Notes: generated from the sequence alone by a model not told the origin. 17,199 bases of DNA from Phanerochaete sordida (GCA_019973155.2 BPQB01000188.1:1-17199); one strand, 5' to 3'; numbered from the stretch's first letter, positions 8,559 to 17,199 are shown. Numbers and translations: made by a program.

Positions 8559-9509
8559 CTTCCAGGATAAAGATACTTGTTCATGTGCGAAGACGCGTCC
8601 GCCGGCAGCTTGTTCTGGCGGAAGGTCAAGCTGCAGACCGTGCCGTCTGCAGAGCGAGCGCCAAACTCGAGGCCCTCTCACAAGCTGGGAGCGCGCGGTG
8701 GGTCAGAGGGTACGCATATGATTGACCTGGCACACGTACTTGACCTGGAACCAATTGCCGACGCGCTCCACAGCGAGCGCTGAGTCAGCCTCGGACCATG
8801 TCGGCGGGAATGGCTGAGCGGGGTTCCAGTCGGTGCCGTCCATGAGGTCGGCGAGCATCTCAGCCGACAAGGGCTTGTTGAGGCTGCGTCAGGCCAAAGG
8901 ATCGACGTTAGCGAGGTTCCGTGACATCGGGTGCCAGATGAACGTACATCTTGGCCAGCGCTGTGAGAAGGTCGTGAACAATGACCCCATGCTCGTTCTC
9001 CGCCTCGATGAGGACGTCACGATATTCGAGGAACGTGTGGAAGACAAGGCATCGCTTGACAGGCGGAAACGTCGCAAAGCTCTGAAGCACGATGGGGTGG
9101 TGCTCCGTGAGGTCCGCCTCGTTCCACCCTTCCACGTCTCCGCGCCAGCTCGCGCGCAGGAACGCGCATTGCGCGATCGCTTCGGCTCGCGCCGATTCGT
9201 CGAGGCCACACTCGGGAAACGCGCTGTTGAACCCGACGTGGCAGAGGACGTCGGAGTAGGCGATGTTCCAGAAGTACTTGCGCTGGCGCGTGCAAAGCAC
9301 CGCGCCGGGGCGGCCGCTCCAATCGTCCTCCGCGAAAGACTCACGCGCCCAGCGCAGCTGCGTCTCTGCCATCAGATGCCCAGTGTCAGCAACGTTGATG
9401 AGGCGAAGCAGAGAACGCGCGTACTATTGCGCTGAAGGCGCGCAGCCTCGCACGCGGGGTGCGTGCACGCCCACGCGTGCTCGGCGGCCGCGACAGTTGA
9501 CGAGAGGCC
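8559..9509 (-). pseudogene. F-box family copy A, lacking the F-box
   Basis: The exon pattern of the array is preserved: end of exon 1 (about 9490-9425, reading AAEHAWACTHPACEAARL), exon 2 (9365-8948), exon 3 (8883-8740) and exon 4 (8684-8559). All splice positions and phases match copies B to E; introns are 59, 58 and 49 nt. Two defects suggest a dead or altered gene. First, nearly all of exon 1, including the F-box, is missing and the promoter block follows directly. Second, with the conserved splice site, exon 4 begins C-TTG-TGA, putting a stop (8680-8678) where B to E have Trp in W-x-G-F. Alternative splice sites (donor GTGTGC at 8737, acceptor at 8677) would avoid that stop. An ATG at 9372 inside intron 1 could start a truncated protein (MAETQLRWAR). 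Copy A is the most diverged member, and no clear exon 5 was found. Confidence 0.65.
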
Positions 9510-9529
9510 CGTGATAGCTTTAGGGCCGG
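9507..9529 (-). promoter_or_regulatory. Degenerate promoter block of copy A
   Basis: On the plus strand GCCCGTG, 5 bases, TTTAGGG, CCGG. This matches in length and order the block upstream of copies B, C and D, with one change in the CACGTG core. It now abuts the last codons of exon 1, which locates the deletion that removed the F-box. Confidence 0.6.
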
Positions 9530-9548
9530 CCGTGGGGTACTGCGACCG

Positions 9549-9564
9549 ACGCGTCTCGACGCGT
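9549..9564. promoter_or_regulatory. Paired ACGCGT sites upstream of copy A
   Basis: ACGCGTctcgACGCGT: two ACGCGT hexamers 10 bp apart. ACGCGT is the core recognised by the fungal MBF cell-cycle factor (MCB element). The same 14 bases (GCGTCTCGACGCGT) recur upstream of copy D at 15167-15180. Binding is not shown; shared ancestry of A and D would also explain the match. Confidence 0.4.
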
Positions 9565-10470
9565 TGGCCTGGCTGCTATCGCGCTCGCTCTCCATATCGA
9601 GGATTCTTCCCAGTTTCTGGCGTATAGCCGTCTGATCCTGGCAATGATTCTTGGCGCAAAATTCCCTGGATCTTCTGGGACTGGCAGCGCTACCAAGCAT
9701 CAAACAGCCCCTGTCCTCGTCGTCCGAGTTAGAGCAAGGTACAGGCACGGAGTGTCGTCGGTACTAGAGCATGTGGCCCGTAATGTCATAATGTAGCGTC
9801 CCGGGGGCACATTGCGGACAGTCTGCTGATCTCGGATCGTCGTCAGACAGAGCTCCGAAGCGTGCGGAACCCACCAGCGGAAGGCCAAGACTCTTCCGCA
9901 TCCCCGCCCCGGCGCGCAGAGCGGATACGAAGGTCCGATTATATGCGCTACGTCTCGGCGGCCGGACGGAAGCAAAGTGATATCAGCCTGACGACACTAG
10001 TGCTCAGGTGGCGTACGTGTAGCACAAGAATCGACACCTGACGAGGATATGCGCGTACACGCCCCAATCTGCGCAATCTCCGGTCATAGTTGATCTTCTG
10101 ACACGACAGAAACGTTCGTCATCCGATAAGGCATCGGCTTGTCCGACGCGGGGCACAGACTCGGGTGTGGCGACTAGGAGGGGCGGCGGGCGAGATTGTG
10201 AAGAAAATCCGAGGGTGACATGTCCATGCAGCGTATTTATGGGCGAGATAAAATTTGCGTCATGATGCACCGGGCGGGAGAGAGTAAGATGCCCACCGTG
10301 AAGAAAAGCCTCCATGCACGTGATTGTTCCACGCCACGAAGGCGCCGGCAATCAACTGTCTTCGCCGAGGGACGTCGTCCTTTGACATTCCTAGTGAGGT
10401 TAAGAAGAAGTTTATGGGGCTTCTCCAGAGCAACACAGCAAATGTGAAAGCCGCGCGAAAAACAGGGCAA
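9565..10470. other. Intergenic between copies A and B
   Basis: About 0.9 kb without a recognisable gene. The open frames here (for example 10004-10351 on the minus strand) have no motif or splice partner, and no further fragment of the F-box family was found. Confidence 0.45.
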
Positions 10471-11781
10471 TTATAAATCACCAAACCCGTTGAGGGCGCT
10501 CATTGTGGCAAATAACCTACACAGCGCAGCAGTTCAGCATACACGCGTCGGAAACTGTGAATATGTGTACATACGTCTTGGGGAATTTATATTTGACGAT
10601 ATGAGACCAGGCGCTGTGGGTCAGCGGTTTCGTCTCGAAATCGAGGAAAGCCGTCGGCTCCCCGTACACGTCGCCCAAGTGGAAACCTTTCCATCGACTA
10701 CAAGGTACTTTTAGCACAGCGTCGAGCTCTGTAGCTCCGTACGACTCACGTGAGCTGAAATAAATTGCCCATACGAGTGGCTGTGCGCCTAGCATGCGCA
10801 AGGGGCCATTCATGTGGGAACGCCCGCGGCTCCGAGTCCCAATCCGAGGCCAGGATCCCATGTTCATGTGCAGGCCAGGTGCTAATATTGAGGAGTCCAT
10901 CGATATCTTCTCTATCCATTTCCCTTCCGAGACTAATGGTTACAACATCAGTAATCTGGACTCTAACTTGACGAGCATGCATACAGTGTAGAGAGCGCCG
11001 TGAGGGTATCATGAACGGTCGCGCCGCGGCAGTTCCTCACGACCATGTCCTCGTAGCGTTCCAAAATATCCTCGGCAATGGAGAAATATTGGACTGGCGG
11101 AAATGTAGAAAAGCTGCGCGACGCGATTGGATGCCTGCCAACGAGGTCCGTCGGAAGCCATCCGTCGTCGCTGCCAGGACTCTCCCTCAGGAAAGCGCAC
11201 GCCCCGACGAGGAAGCCGCGGATATCTTCGGGGAGATCGGGAGGCGGAAACTCGCAGTTGAAGCCGATCAATTCAAACAGATGGTTTTGTGTGATGCGGT
11301 CGGCGAATTCGGTTGCGTGCGCGGTGTCGAGAGGCGATTGTCCGTCCCAATCCTCGCGTTCCCATGAGCTTCGTTCCTCCTGTAGCCGAGCTCCTGCACG
11401 CAGTCCAGGTCAGGAGACACATTTGCATGCATATAGCATGAATGTATGCGTACGGTTTGCTTCTAATCGCTGCATCCCGCACGCAGGATGCGCGCACGCC
11501 CGAGCGTGCTCGGCGCACTCGAGCGCGGCCTTCCGCCAGCCCACGCCTGACGCGTTCGCCTCGAAAGAGGACACCGCCAGCCCGTTCTCAAACAGCAGTG
11601 CGATCCAAAAGTGCGAATTGTCGTCGTACGCGGCATAGCACGCCTGTGTCCGCGGGTGCAGCTGGTAGTAGCTCGCGTGGCCGAGCAGATCGCTGGGTCC
11701 AAGGTGGTCGCGGATGTGCAGCAGTAGCTCGGCGGGCAGGCGAAGCAGCGAGTCGCTCGATGGCTCGTATGGCGGTTCCAT
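10471..11781 (-). CDS. F-box family protein, copy B
   Basis: Five exons (11781-11454, 11393-10985, 10932-10750, 10697-10575, 10516-10471) encode 362 residues; introns are 60, 52, 52 and 58 nt in phases 1, 2, 2, 2. Residues about 12-50 form an F-box (LLRLPAELLLHIRDHLGPSD, then LLGHASYY, HPRT). Exon 1 ends with a conserved C-x-HPACG-x-x-RLEAN motif. Exon 2 carries FPPPDLPEDI, ACAFLRES, DGWLPTDLVGRHPIA and SFSTFPPV; exon 3 is acidic and ends NLFQLT; exon 4 has RWKGFHLGDV and FLDFETKP; exon 5 ends ALNGFGDL. F-box proteins usually link a substrate to the SCF ubiquitin ligase through Skp1; the C-terminal region presumably recognises the target, which is unknown. The start at 11781 follows the pattern of C to E. 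An upstream in-frame ATG at 11862 falls inside the promoter block, so it is less likely. Confidence 0.8.
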
Positions 11782-11851
11782 CGAAAGCGCGGATGCAGAG
11801 GTCGTGGAGAGATGGGCAATGTCTAGAAGCCGACGCGGGGGTGCTCTGGAG

Positions 11852-11874
11852 GCACGTGGCATGTTTAGGGTAGG
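11852..11874 (-). promoter_or_regulatory. Conserved promoter block of copy B
   Basis: Plus-strand reading GCACGTG, GCATG, TTTAGGG, TAGG, 71-93 bp upstream of the ATG at 11781. The palindromic CACGTG (11853-11858) is a bHLH-type E-box; on the coding strand the second part reads CCCTAAACA. It is conserved with copies C and D while the surrounding DNA is not. Confidence 0.6.
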
Positions 11875-12106
11875 CCAGATGGCGGCAGCGTCAGACGCGA
11901 AAGATTTGCCCATCTTCGTATCCGCGCAATACTTAGCACGTCTGGTATATAACACGCTTCTGTAGTACTACACGATGTGCGCATCGCGCGGTATCGGCTG
12001 GCCAGCGCCACATCCTAGAGGTGACACAGCAGTGCTTTCACCCGCCACAGCCTCCCACTCGAACGCGTTCTCCCACACAGTGAATATCAAATAAGCGAAG
12101 AGGCTA

Positions 12107-13421
12107 TTACAAGTGCTGGAACCCATTCAGAGCGTTCACCGCCGCATACTCCCTAGAGCGTTTGTCAGTTCCGGATGCCATAATATGTGCGTCGAAATTC
12201 ACGGCCTTATGGACGTACGTCTTCGGATAGGTGCACTCCACGAAGTGCGACCAGGCGTTGTCTAACAACGGCTTCGACTCGAACTCTATGAAAGCAAGCG
12301 CTTCGTTGGTGATGATGTCGAAGCGAAAGCCCATCCATTGACTAGAAGAGACTTTGAGCGTGCTTTCACGTTCCGTGTCGCCGCAATGCATACGTACGCG
12401 AGCTGAAAAAGGTTCCCCGCACAGCGCGCCACCTGAATAACGTGCTTGGGTGGCCAGTTCTCTGAGAATGGCCCCGGCGTGGACTCCGATTCGGAATCAT
12501 CGTAGTCATACTCTGGCCAGAAAGTAGAGCCACCAAGTGCGCCGATGTCGTCTTCGCTCATCTCCATTCCGAGGCTACACAGTAAATTCATCGAGAAACT
12601 TCGATGTTGAGATCACGGAGCGCACCTACATCTCTGAGAGTGCTGTGAGAGCGTCAAGGACAGTCACCCCGTCATAATTTGTCACCGATGGGTCTTTGCC
12701 ATCCTTCAAGATATCCCCGATGATAAAAAGGGAGTTGACTGGAGGGAATGTCGCGAAGCTGCGTCTTGCTATTGGGTGCATGCTGATAAGATCCGTCGGA
12801 AGCCATCCGTCGACGTCTTCGGGAGTCTCGCGCAGAAAGGCGCATGCACCAATCAGAATGCTGCGCATCTCGGCAGGAAGCTGGGGAGGTGGAAACGTAT
12901 TGTTGAAACCGACGGACAAGAACAAGGGATTTTGCTTGATGGGCGTAGGGGATTCGATTGGGAGGAAGGTGTCGAAGGGCAAGCAACCGTCCCAATGCTC
13001 AGTACTCCATGATTGGCGTACTTCCTGCAGGCTAGCTTCTATGATCAGGTTTAGCAACACAAAAAACAGCATATGACATGGATATATGCGCACTGTTTGC
13101 TTCCAAACGCCGTACGCCACACGCGGGATGCTTGCACACCCATGCATGCTGGGCGCACTCGATCGCCGCCATCCGCCAGATGGCGTCTGTCGGGCCCACC
13201 TCGTAGGTGGAGAGCGTCAACCCATTCTCGAACAGAAGCGAGGTCCAAAACCGCGGCTGGTTGTCGTACGCTCGGTAACACGCCCGAGTCCGCGGGTGGA
13301 GCAGGTAGAAGCAGGCGTGACCGAGGAGGTCGGAAGGGCCCAGGTGATCGCGGACGAGCAGCAGCAGCTCGTTAGGCAAAGAGAAGAGCGGCGTTTTCCC
13401 CAGGTGGTATTGGGAGTCCAT
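12107..13421 (-). CDS. F-box family protein, copy C
   Basis: Five exons (13421-13094, 13038-12630, 12574-12398, 12341-12219, 12152-12107) encode 360 residues; introns are 55, 55, 56 and 66 nt. The F-box is at residues about 12-50 (FSLPNELLLLVRDHLGPSD). Other landmarks are CKHPACGVRRLEAN at the end of exon 1, EHWDGCLPFD, ACAFLRETPEDVDGWLPTDL and SFATFPPV in exon 2, an acidic run YDDSESESTPGPF followed by GNLFQLA in exon 3, QWMGFRFDII and FIEFESKPLLDNAWSH in exon 4, and ALNGFQHL at the end. Exon lengths are identical to copy E, and intron 1 is still recognisably similar between the two (both start GTGCGCATA), marking them as close sisters. Unspliced reading of intron 4 is open for some distance, which could mislead automatic annotation. 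The role is presumed to be SCF substrate adaptor, inferred from the F-box. Confidence 0.82.
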
Positions 13422-13476
13422 GAGGTGTGAGAGCAAAGCGGGAAAGACGGCGCGTATGCGAGGACGCGCTCGGGAA

Positions 13477-13499
13477 GCACGTGACGTATTTAGGGCAGG
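13477..13499 (-). promoter_or_regulatory. Conserved promoter block of copy C
   Basis: Plus-strand reading GCACGTG, ACGTA, TTTAGGG, CAGG, 56-78 bp upstream of the ATG at 13421. CACGTG is at 13478-13483; on the coding strand the middle reads CCCTAAATA, which could double as a weak TATA-like element. Confidence 0.62.
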
Positions 13500-13866
13500 G
13501 AAAATTCCAGCTTGGCGTTCACACCTCCACGCGACGAAGACGGCTTGGACTCGCTTCCAGCCTCTTAAAGTGCGGAAGAGGCGGTACCGGAACAGATCAG
13601 AGCAAAATGCTATGTCTATGACATGTGGTCGTACGCCAGCCTCGCCAGAAAAGGCCGCATAACCCTAGCTATCTGCAATCGCACGTGGGCTCGTAGAAAG
13701 TGAATGAGGTCTCGGGGCAGGAGGTTCCATGCAGGGACTCAACCAAAACGTAGCACACGAGAAACTCCCAACCCCACCCCTAACGCATGCAATCCGCCTC
13801 ACAAGCTAGTCCCTGTCAAAGATAGATTTTGACTCAGCGACTATATAAGGTAGAATGGCCGCTCAC

Positions 13867-15054
13867 TCACGTCCGCGGGTAAGAGTATTTTGCGATGTGT
13901 GTCCGAACGTTGTCTGGCAGCTGCTTGTCTTCGCACTTGATGAATGCAATCATGCCTGTTTCATCAAAGCACTCAAAGGTGAAGCCAGTCCACCGCCTAT
14001 GTCACGATGGGGCGCCTCAGTGAGGGACTTCGGACGGAGACTAAGGGTAACATACGTGATTTGGAACCAATGGCCTACGCGGTGAGCAGCACGCACAGCG
14101 TCCTGTTGGGACCATGAGCTCGGGAAGGGGGCGCTATCGTCTACATCGGGGAGGTCGACCCAGGGACCGAAGCACACCAGAGTGCTGATCTTGTCTTGTG
14201 TTAGTCCCTTGTCTAATCTGTGTGTCATCAGTTAGGTTCTAGAAGGCGGGGAGGTGACAATAGAAGACGTACAGCGTAGCCAGAGACGTGAGGGCCTCGC
14301 CTACAGTCACGCCTTCGTCGTTTGTCGTTTCGACGTCCGCGTCTTCCCCTTCAATGAAATCTTGGAAGATACGCAGCCAGGAGATCGGCGGGAAGGTTGC
14401 AAAGCTGTCCAGCGCAATGGGGTGATTGGCGAGCAGGTCGGTCATGCGCCATCCTTCGTCGATTTCTGGATCTGCACGCAGGAAGGCGCATTCCCCGGTG
14501 AGCATGCTGCGTGTATCTTCATCTAGGTCGTGTCCAGGGAATGAGTTGTTGAAGTTTATGTAGCGGAAGATGTCGCTACTCTCGATATCCCCCGAGAAGG
14601 CAGCTTCGCGCGAGTCGAGGATGAACGTGCCGTCCCAGTCATCAGAGTCCCAGGTCGCCAGGGCTCTCTGCATGAGGTGCCCTGCATGTGAATGTCAACG
14701 TAGACGTAGATATGGTGATAATAATGTGCACGCACTATTTGTTGCCAGTCGTTCACGCCCACATGCAGGCTGCGCGCACGTCCAAGCGTGTTTCGCGTAA
14801 CGGAGTGCCGCCTCTCGCCAGACAGTCTCCGTTGGTTCCACGTCGCGCCATGTAATCCTGAGGCCATTGTAGAATATCAGGTTTTGCCAGAAATCTGTCA
14901 TGTAGGCCTTCGCGTAGCACGCTCGGGTACGCGCGTGGAGCTGGTGATAGCAGACATGCGCCAGTAGGTCCCAGGGCTCGATACTGTCGTGAATGAGGAG
15001 AAGAAGCTCGTTGGGCAGAGATAGTAGCAGGCTTTGGAAGGCTTTGGGAGTCAT
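13867..15054 (-). CDS. F-box family protein, copy D, shortened end
   Basis: Four exons (15054-14736, 14681-14273, 14217-14056, 13996-13867) encode 339 residues; introns are 54, 55 and 59 nt, in the array's usual phases. The F-box is at residues about 8-45 (LLSLPNELLLLIHDSIEPWD, then LLAHVCYH). Later landmarks are WTCAQPACGRERLATN, DDWDGTF, ECAFLRADPEIDEGWRMTDL, SFATFPPISWL, GHWFQIT and RWTGFTFECF. It diverges more from B, C and E: exon 1 is 9 nt shorter and exon 3 is 15 nt shorter than in C. The end differs. Reading on gives YPRT and TGA at 13869-13867. Using the conserved donor instead (GTGAGT at 13870-13865) gives a single extra Asp before TAG at 13808-13806. Either way the usual A-L-N-G-F terminal exon is lost. 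The rest of the protein is intact, so it is probably functional. Confidence 0.75.
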
Positions 15055-15130
15055 GGCCTGGGGTACGTGTTGGTTGAAAAGCGAGACGAGCAATACAGAA
15101 ATTGCACGCGCAAACGCGAAAGCCTGGCGC

Positions 15131-15153
15131 GCACGTGTTGCATTTAGGGCAGG
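15131..15153 (-). promoter_or_regulatory. Conserved promoter block of copy D
   Basis: Plus-strand reading GCACGTG, TTGCA, TTTAGGG, CAGG, 77-99 bp upstream of the ATG at 15054. CACGTG is at 15132-15137. Confidence 0.62.
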
Positions 15154-15165
15154 TTCATTTATGGT

Positions 15166-15180
15166 CGCGTCTCGACGCGT
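15166..15180. promoter_or_regulatory. ACGCGT-type site upstream of copy D
   Basis: CGCGTCTCGACGCGT, sharing 14 bases with the paired ACGCGT element upstream of copy A; here only the second hexamer (15175-15180) is a full ACGCGT, the first being TCGCGT. It suggests that A and D descend from one promoter. Confidence 0.35.
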
Positions 15181-15716
15181 CCGCGGGGGCGTCGCACCCT
15201 GACGTTCACAACTCCCTTCTACATATGTCTTTTACACCATCCTCACTGCGCAAGCAGAGTACTTATATACTGACTATACAAGAAGCAGAGATATTACCAC
15301 AGGAAATCATGCCTGCCGCGAGTCATACGGCGACTCAACGGCGGCCGCGTCGCGAGAGGCGATGCGATGTACATCTTGTACTATGTTGCGACCTCTTCTC
15401 GCTCCCTTGCTTCAATAATGTGGCCTCATCTCAATATTATTCATCGTCTGGGGGTCTCTAGACGCTGATTAAGATAGGCAGTCCACAAAGAACATGGATC
15501 AATGTACTGCTTACAGCGTCGGAGCCCGATGCCACAGATATGTATATCTCTGTATACGGGTCATACTATAGAACGTACCACATACCGCGCTGCGGGATGA
15601 CCGCAAGAGAGATGGATCGCGGTGTCGGACGGCGACCGCCACGTCCCACCACAAGAAGTATTCGTTCACCTGCTTCGACCTCCAGATCGAACGCGTCCAG
15701 ATGAGCGGAGAGTTGA
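15181..15716. other. Intergenic between copies D and E
   Basis: About 0.5 kb with no gene or repeat that I can support; moderately AT-rich in the middle (15410-15560). Confidence 0.5.
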
Positions 15717-17028
15717 TTACAGATCCTGAAATCCATCCAAAGCGTTCGCCGCCGCAAACTCCCTAAGAGGGCGTCAGTCTCAGAAGTCAGAATATATGCG
15801 CCGGAATCCGGGCCCTGCGCACGTACGTCTTCGGATAGGTGTATTCGACGGTATGCGACCAGGCGCTCTCTGGCAGCGGCTTCGACTTGAAATCAACGAA
15901 GGCGATCACTTCATCGGTGACAATGTCAAAGTTGAAACCAGTCCATTGACTAGAAGAGAGTCTGAGCACATGTTCACATGTCGTAAAGCTGCGAGGCCTA
16001 CTTACGCGAGCTGGAACAAATTTCCTACACGGCGCGCGGTCCATGCAGCATGCTTGAGGGGCCATCCCCATGGAAACGGCCCCGGCTCGGAGTCGGATTC
16101 CCAATCATTATATTCATACTCAGGCCAGATCTCGAAGTCGACGAGGGCGTCAATGTCATCTGCATCCATTTCCACCTCAAGGCTGTGTCATGAAGCTATG
16201 AGTAACCTTGATATCAATGTTACGGAGTGGGCTTACATTGTTGAGAGCGCCGTGAGAGCGTCCAGGACAGTCGCCCCATGGATATTCGTCACGATCAGAT
16301 CTTTGCCGCGGTTCAACAAATCCTCTCTAATGGCGAGAATGTTGATCGGTGGAAACGTCGCAAAGCTGCGACACGCTACTGGGTGCAAGCCGATGAGGTC
16401 GGTAGGAAGCCATCCGCTGTTGTCGTCGAGTGTCTCTCTCAGGAAAGCGCATGCACCAATCAGAATACTGCGCATCCTATCAGGAAGATGAACGGGCGGG
16501 AATGCGCTGTTGAAATCGATCCACTCGAACAGGGGGTTTTGCTGGATGCGTATGGCAACTTTGTCTGCGTCCGTAGTGTCGAGAGGCGAGCACCCGTCCC
16601 AAAGCTCGGGATCCCGCAACTCGCGGGCCCTCTGCAGGCGAGCACCTATTCACAGGTTCATCAACATATAACATGATGTATGGGGTGAATGTATGCGCAC
16701 GGTTCTCTTCCAATCGCTGTATACCACAAGCGGAGTGCTTACACTCCCACGCATGCTCAGCGCACTCGATCGCCATCCTCCGCCAGACAACGCCTGACGG
16801 ATCCGCCTCGCAGCAGGATGCCGCTAGTCCACTCTCGAACAGGAGCGAGGTCCAAAACCGTGGGTCGTTGTCGTACGCCGCATAACACGCCCGAGTACGC
16901 GGGTGGAGCAGGTAGTAACAGGCATGGGCGAGGAGGTCGTCGGGCTCAAGATTGTCGCGGAGGAGCAGCAAGAGCTCATTAGCCAAAGACAATAGGGTCG
17001 TCTTCCGGGAATGATACGGGTAATCCAT
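15717..17028 (-). CDS. F-box family protein, copy E
   Basis: Five exons (17028-16701, 16645-16237, 16182-16006, 15949-15827, 15762-15717) encode 360 residues; introns are 55, 54, 56 and 64 nt. All exon lengths equal those of copy C. The F-box is at residues about 12-50 (LSLANELLLLLRDNLEPDD), with Ala replacing the usual Pro of the L-P motif. Other landmarks are CKHSACGIQRLEEN, ELWDGCSPLD, ACAFLRETLDDNSGWLPTDL, SFATFPPINIL, an acidic stretch (YEYNDWESDSEPGPF) leading to GNLFQLA, QWTGFNFDIV and the C-terminal ALDGFQDL. Role presumed to be SCF substrate adaptor, inferred. Upstream it lacks a clear copy of the CACGTG/TTTAGGG block; only ATGGGCAGG at 17061-17069 resembles its tail. A degenerate ATACGGATAC repeat lies there instead. 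Confidence 0.82.
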
Positions 17029-17087
17029 GTAGAGTGGGAGCAGAACAAGAAAGGCATGGTATGGGCAGGAACTAGTGCTCGGCAAAA

Positions 17088-17199
17088 ATACGGATATATT
17101 ACAATATGGTCCAAGAATACGGATACACTCCTAATACGTACGGTCATCCGGCGGGAAATTCAGTACCGATACATGAGGATACGGATACAGTACAATACA
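17088..17199. repeat. Degenerate ATACGGATAC repeat
   Basis: The motif ATACGGATA(C) occurs at 17088-17096, 17117-17126 and 17179-17188, with diverged relatives between (AATACGTACGG, ACCGATAC). The array runs off the window edge, so its extent is unknown. It sits 60 bp upstream of copy E and may have replaced or separated its promoter. It could be a satellite-like repeat or the edge of a mobile element. Confidence 0.5.

Noticed and set aside
8833..9435. 200-codon plus-strand frame
   Set aside because: It is the complement of exons 2 and 3 of F-box copy A, whose paralogues prove the minus strand is the coding one.
9700..10351. Minus-strand frames of 91 and 115 codons between copies A and B
   Set aside because: No conserved motif, no splice context and no similarity to the F-box family.
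10517..10900. 127-codon unspliced frame as a separate gene
   Set aside because: It merges exon 4 of copy B with parts of introns 3 and 4. The spliced model agrees with copies C and E and ends in the conserved terminal exon.
1..17199. CRISPR array, tRNA or rRNA genes, transposase or viral genes
   Set aside because: No regularly spaced repeats, no cloverleaf or rRNA-like sequence and no transposase, integrase or polymerase motif was found in any frame that I examined.

Overview
The window reads as an accessory, fast-duplicating stretch of nuclear DNA from a filamentous basidiomycete, most likely an agaricomycete and possibly a polypore. The coding frames are GC-rich. Introns are short (about 48-67 nt), most with GTACGT- or GTGCGC-like donors. 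The best-recognised products (an F-box family, a BTB/POZ-like protein and small secreted cyanovirin-N-homology proteins) are ones that expand in these fungi. No bacterial operon, tRNA, rRNA or CRISPR array was seen. All gene models below were built by hand from splice sites, frame continuity and comparison between the paralogues inside the window.

Left part (1-7402). A spliced BTB/POZ-like gene (1100-2692, +) is followed by three paralogous genes for small secreted cysteine-rich proteins of the cyanovirin-N homology (CVNH) type: 3171-3656 (-), 5713-6243 (-) and 6920-7402 (+). All three have three exons with introns in the same places and phases (2, then 1) and related TATA/leader regions. The first two, with their upstream DNA, are copies of one segment of about 700 bp. 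Between the second and third lies a broken fragment (6534-6882, +) of the BTB-like gene. A multi-exon minus-strand gene of unknown family (3886 to about 5042) sits between the first two CVNH genes.

Middle (7403-8540). About 1.1 kb with no gene that could be defended.

Right part (8559-17028). Five head-to-tail copies, all on the minus strand, of one F-box gene family. Called A to E from left to right, they are A 8559-9509 (a broken copy), B 10471-11781, C 12107-13421, D 13867-15054 and E 15717-17028. B, C and E share five exons with identical intron positions and phases (1,2,2,2). C and E also have identical exon lengths (328, 409, 177, 123, 46 nt). B, C and D carry a conserved 23-bp promoter block (GCACGTG, 5 variable bases, TTTAGGG, then a short GC-rich tail) just upstream of the start. 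In copy A a degenerate version of that block is joined almost directly to the end of exon 1, so the F-box itself has been deleted. The far right end runs into a degenerate ATACGGATAC repeat.

Taken together, the locus is a cluster of lineage-specific gene families: secreted CVNH lectin-like proteins and intracellular F-box and BTB-type adaptor-like proteins, made by repeated local duplication with visible decay. A functional link between the two halves is not shown by the sequence.
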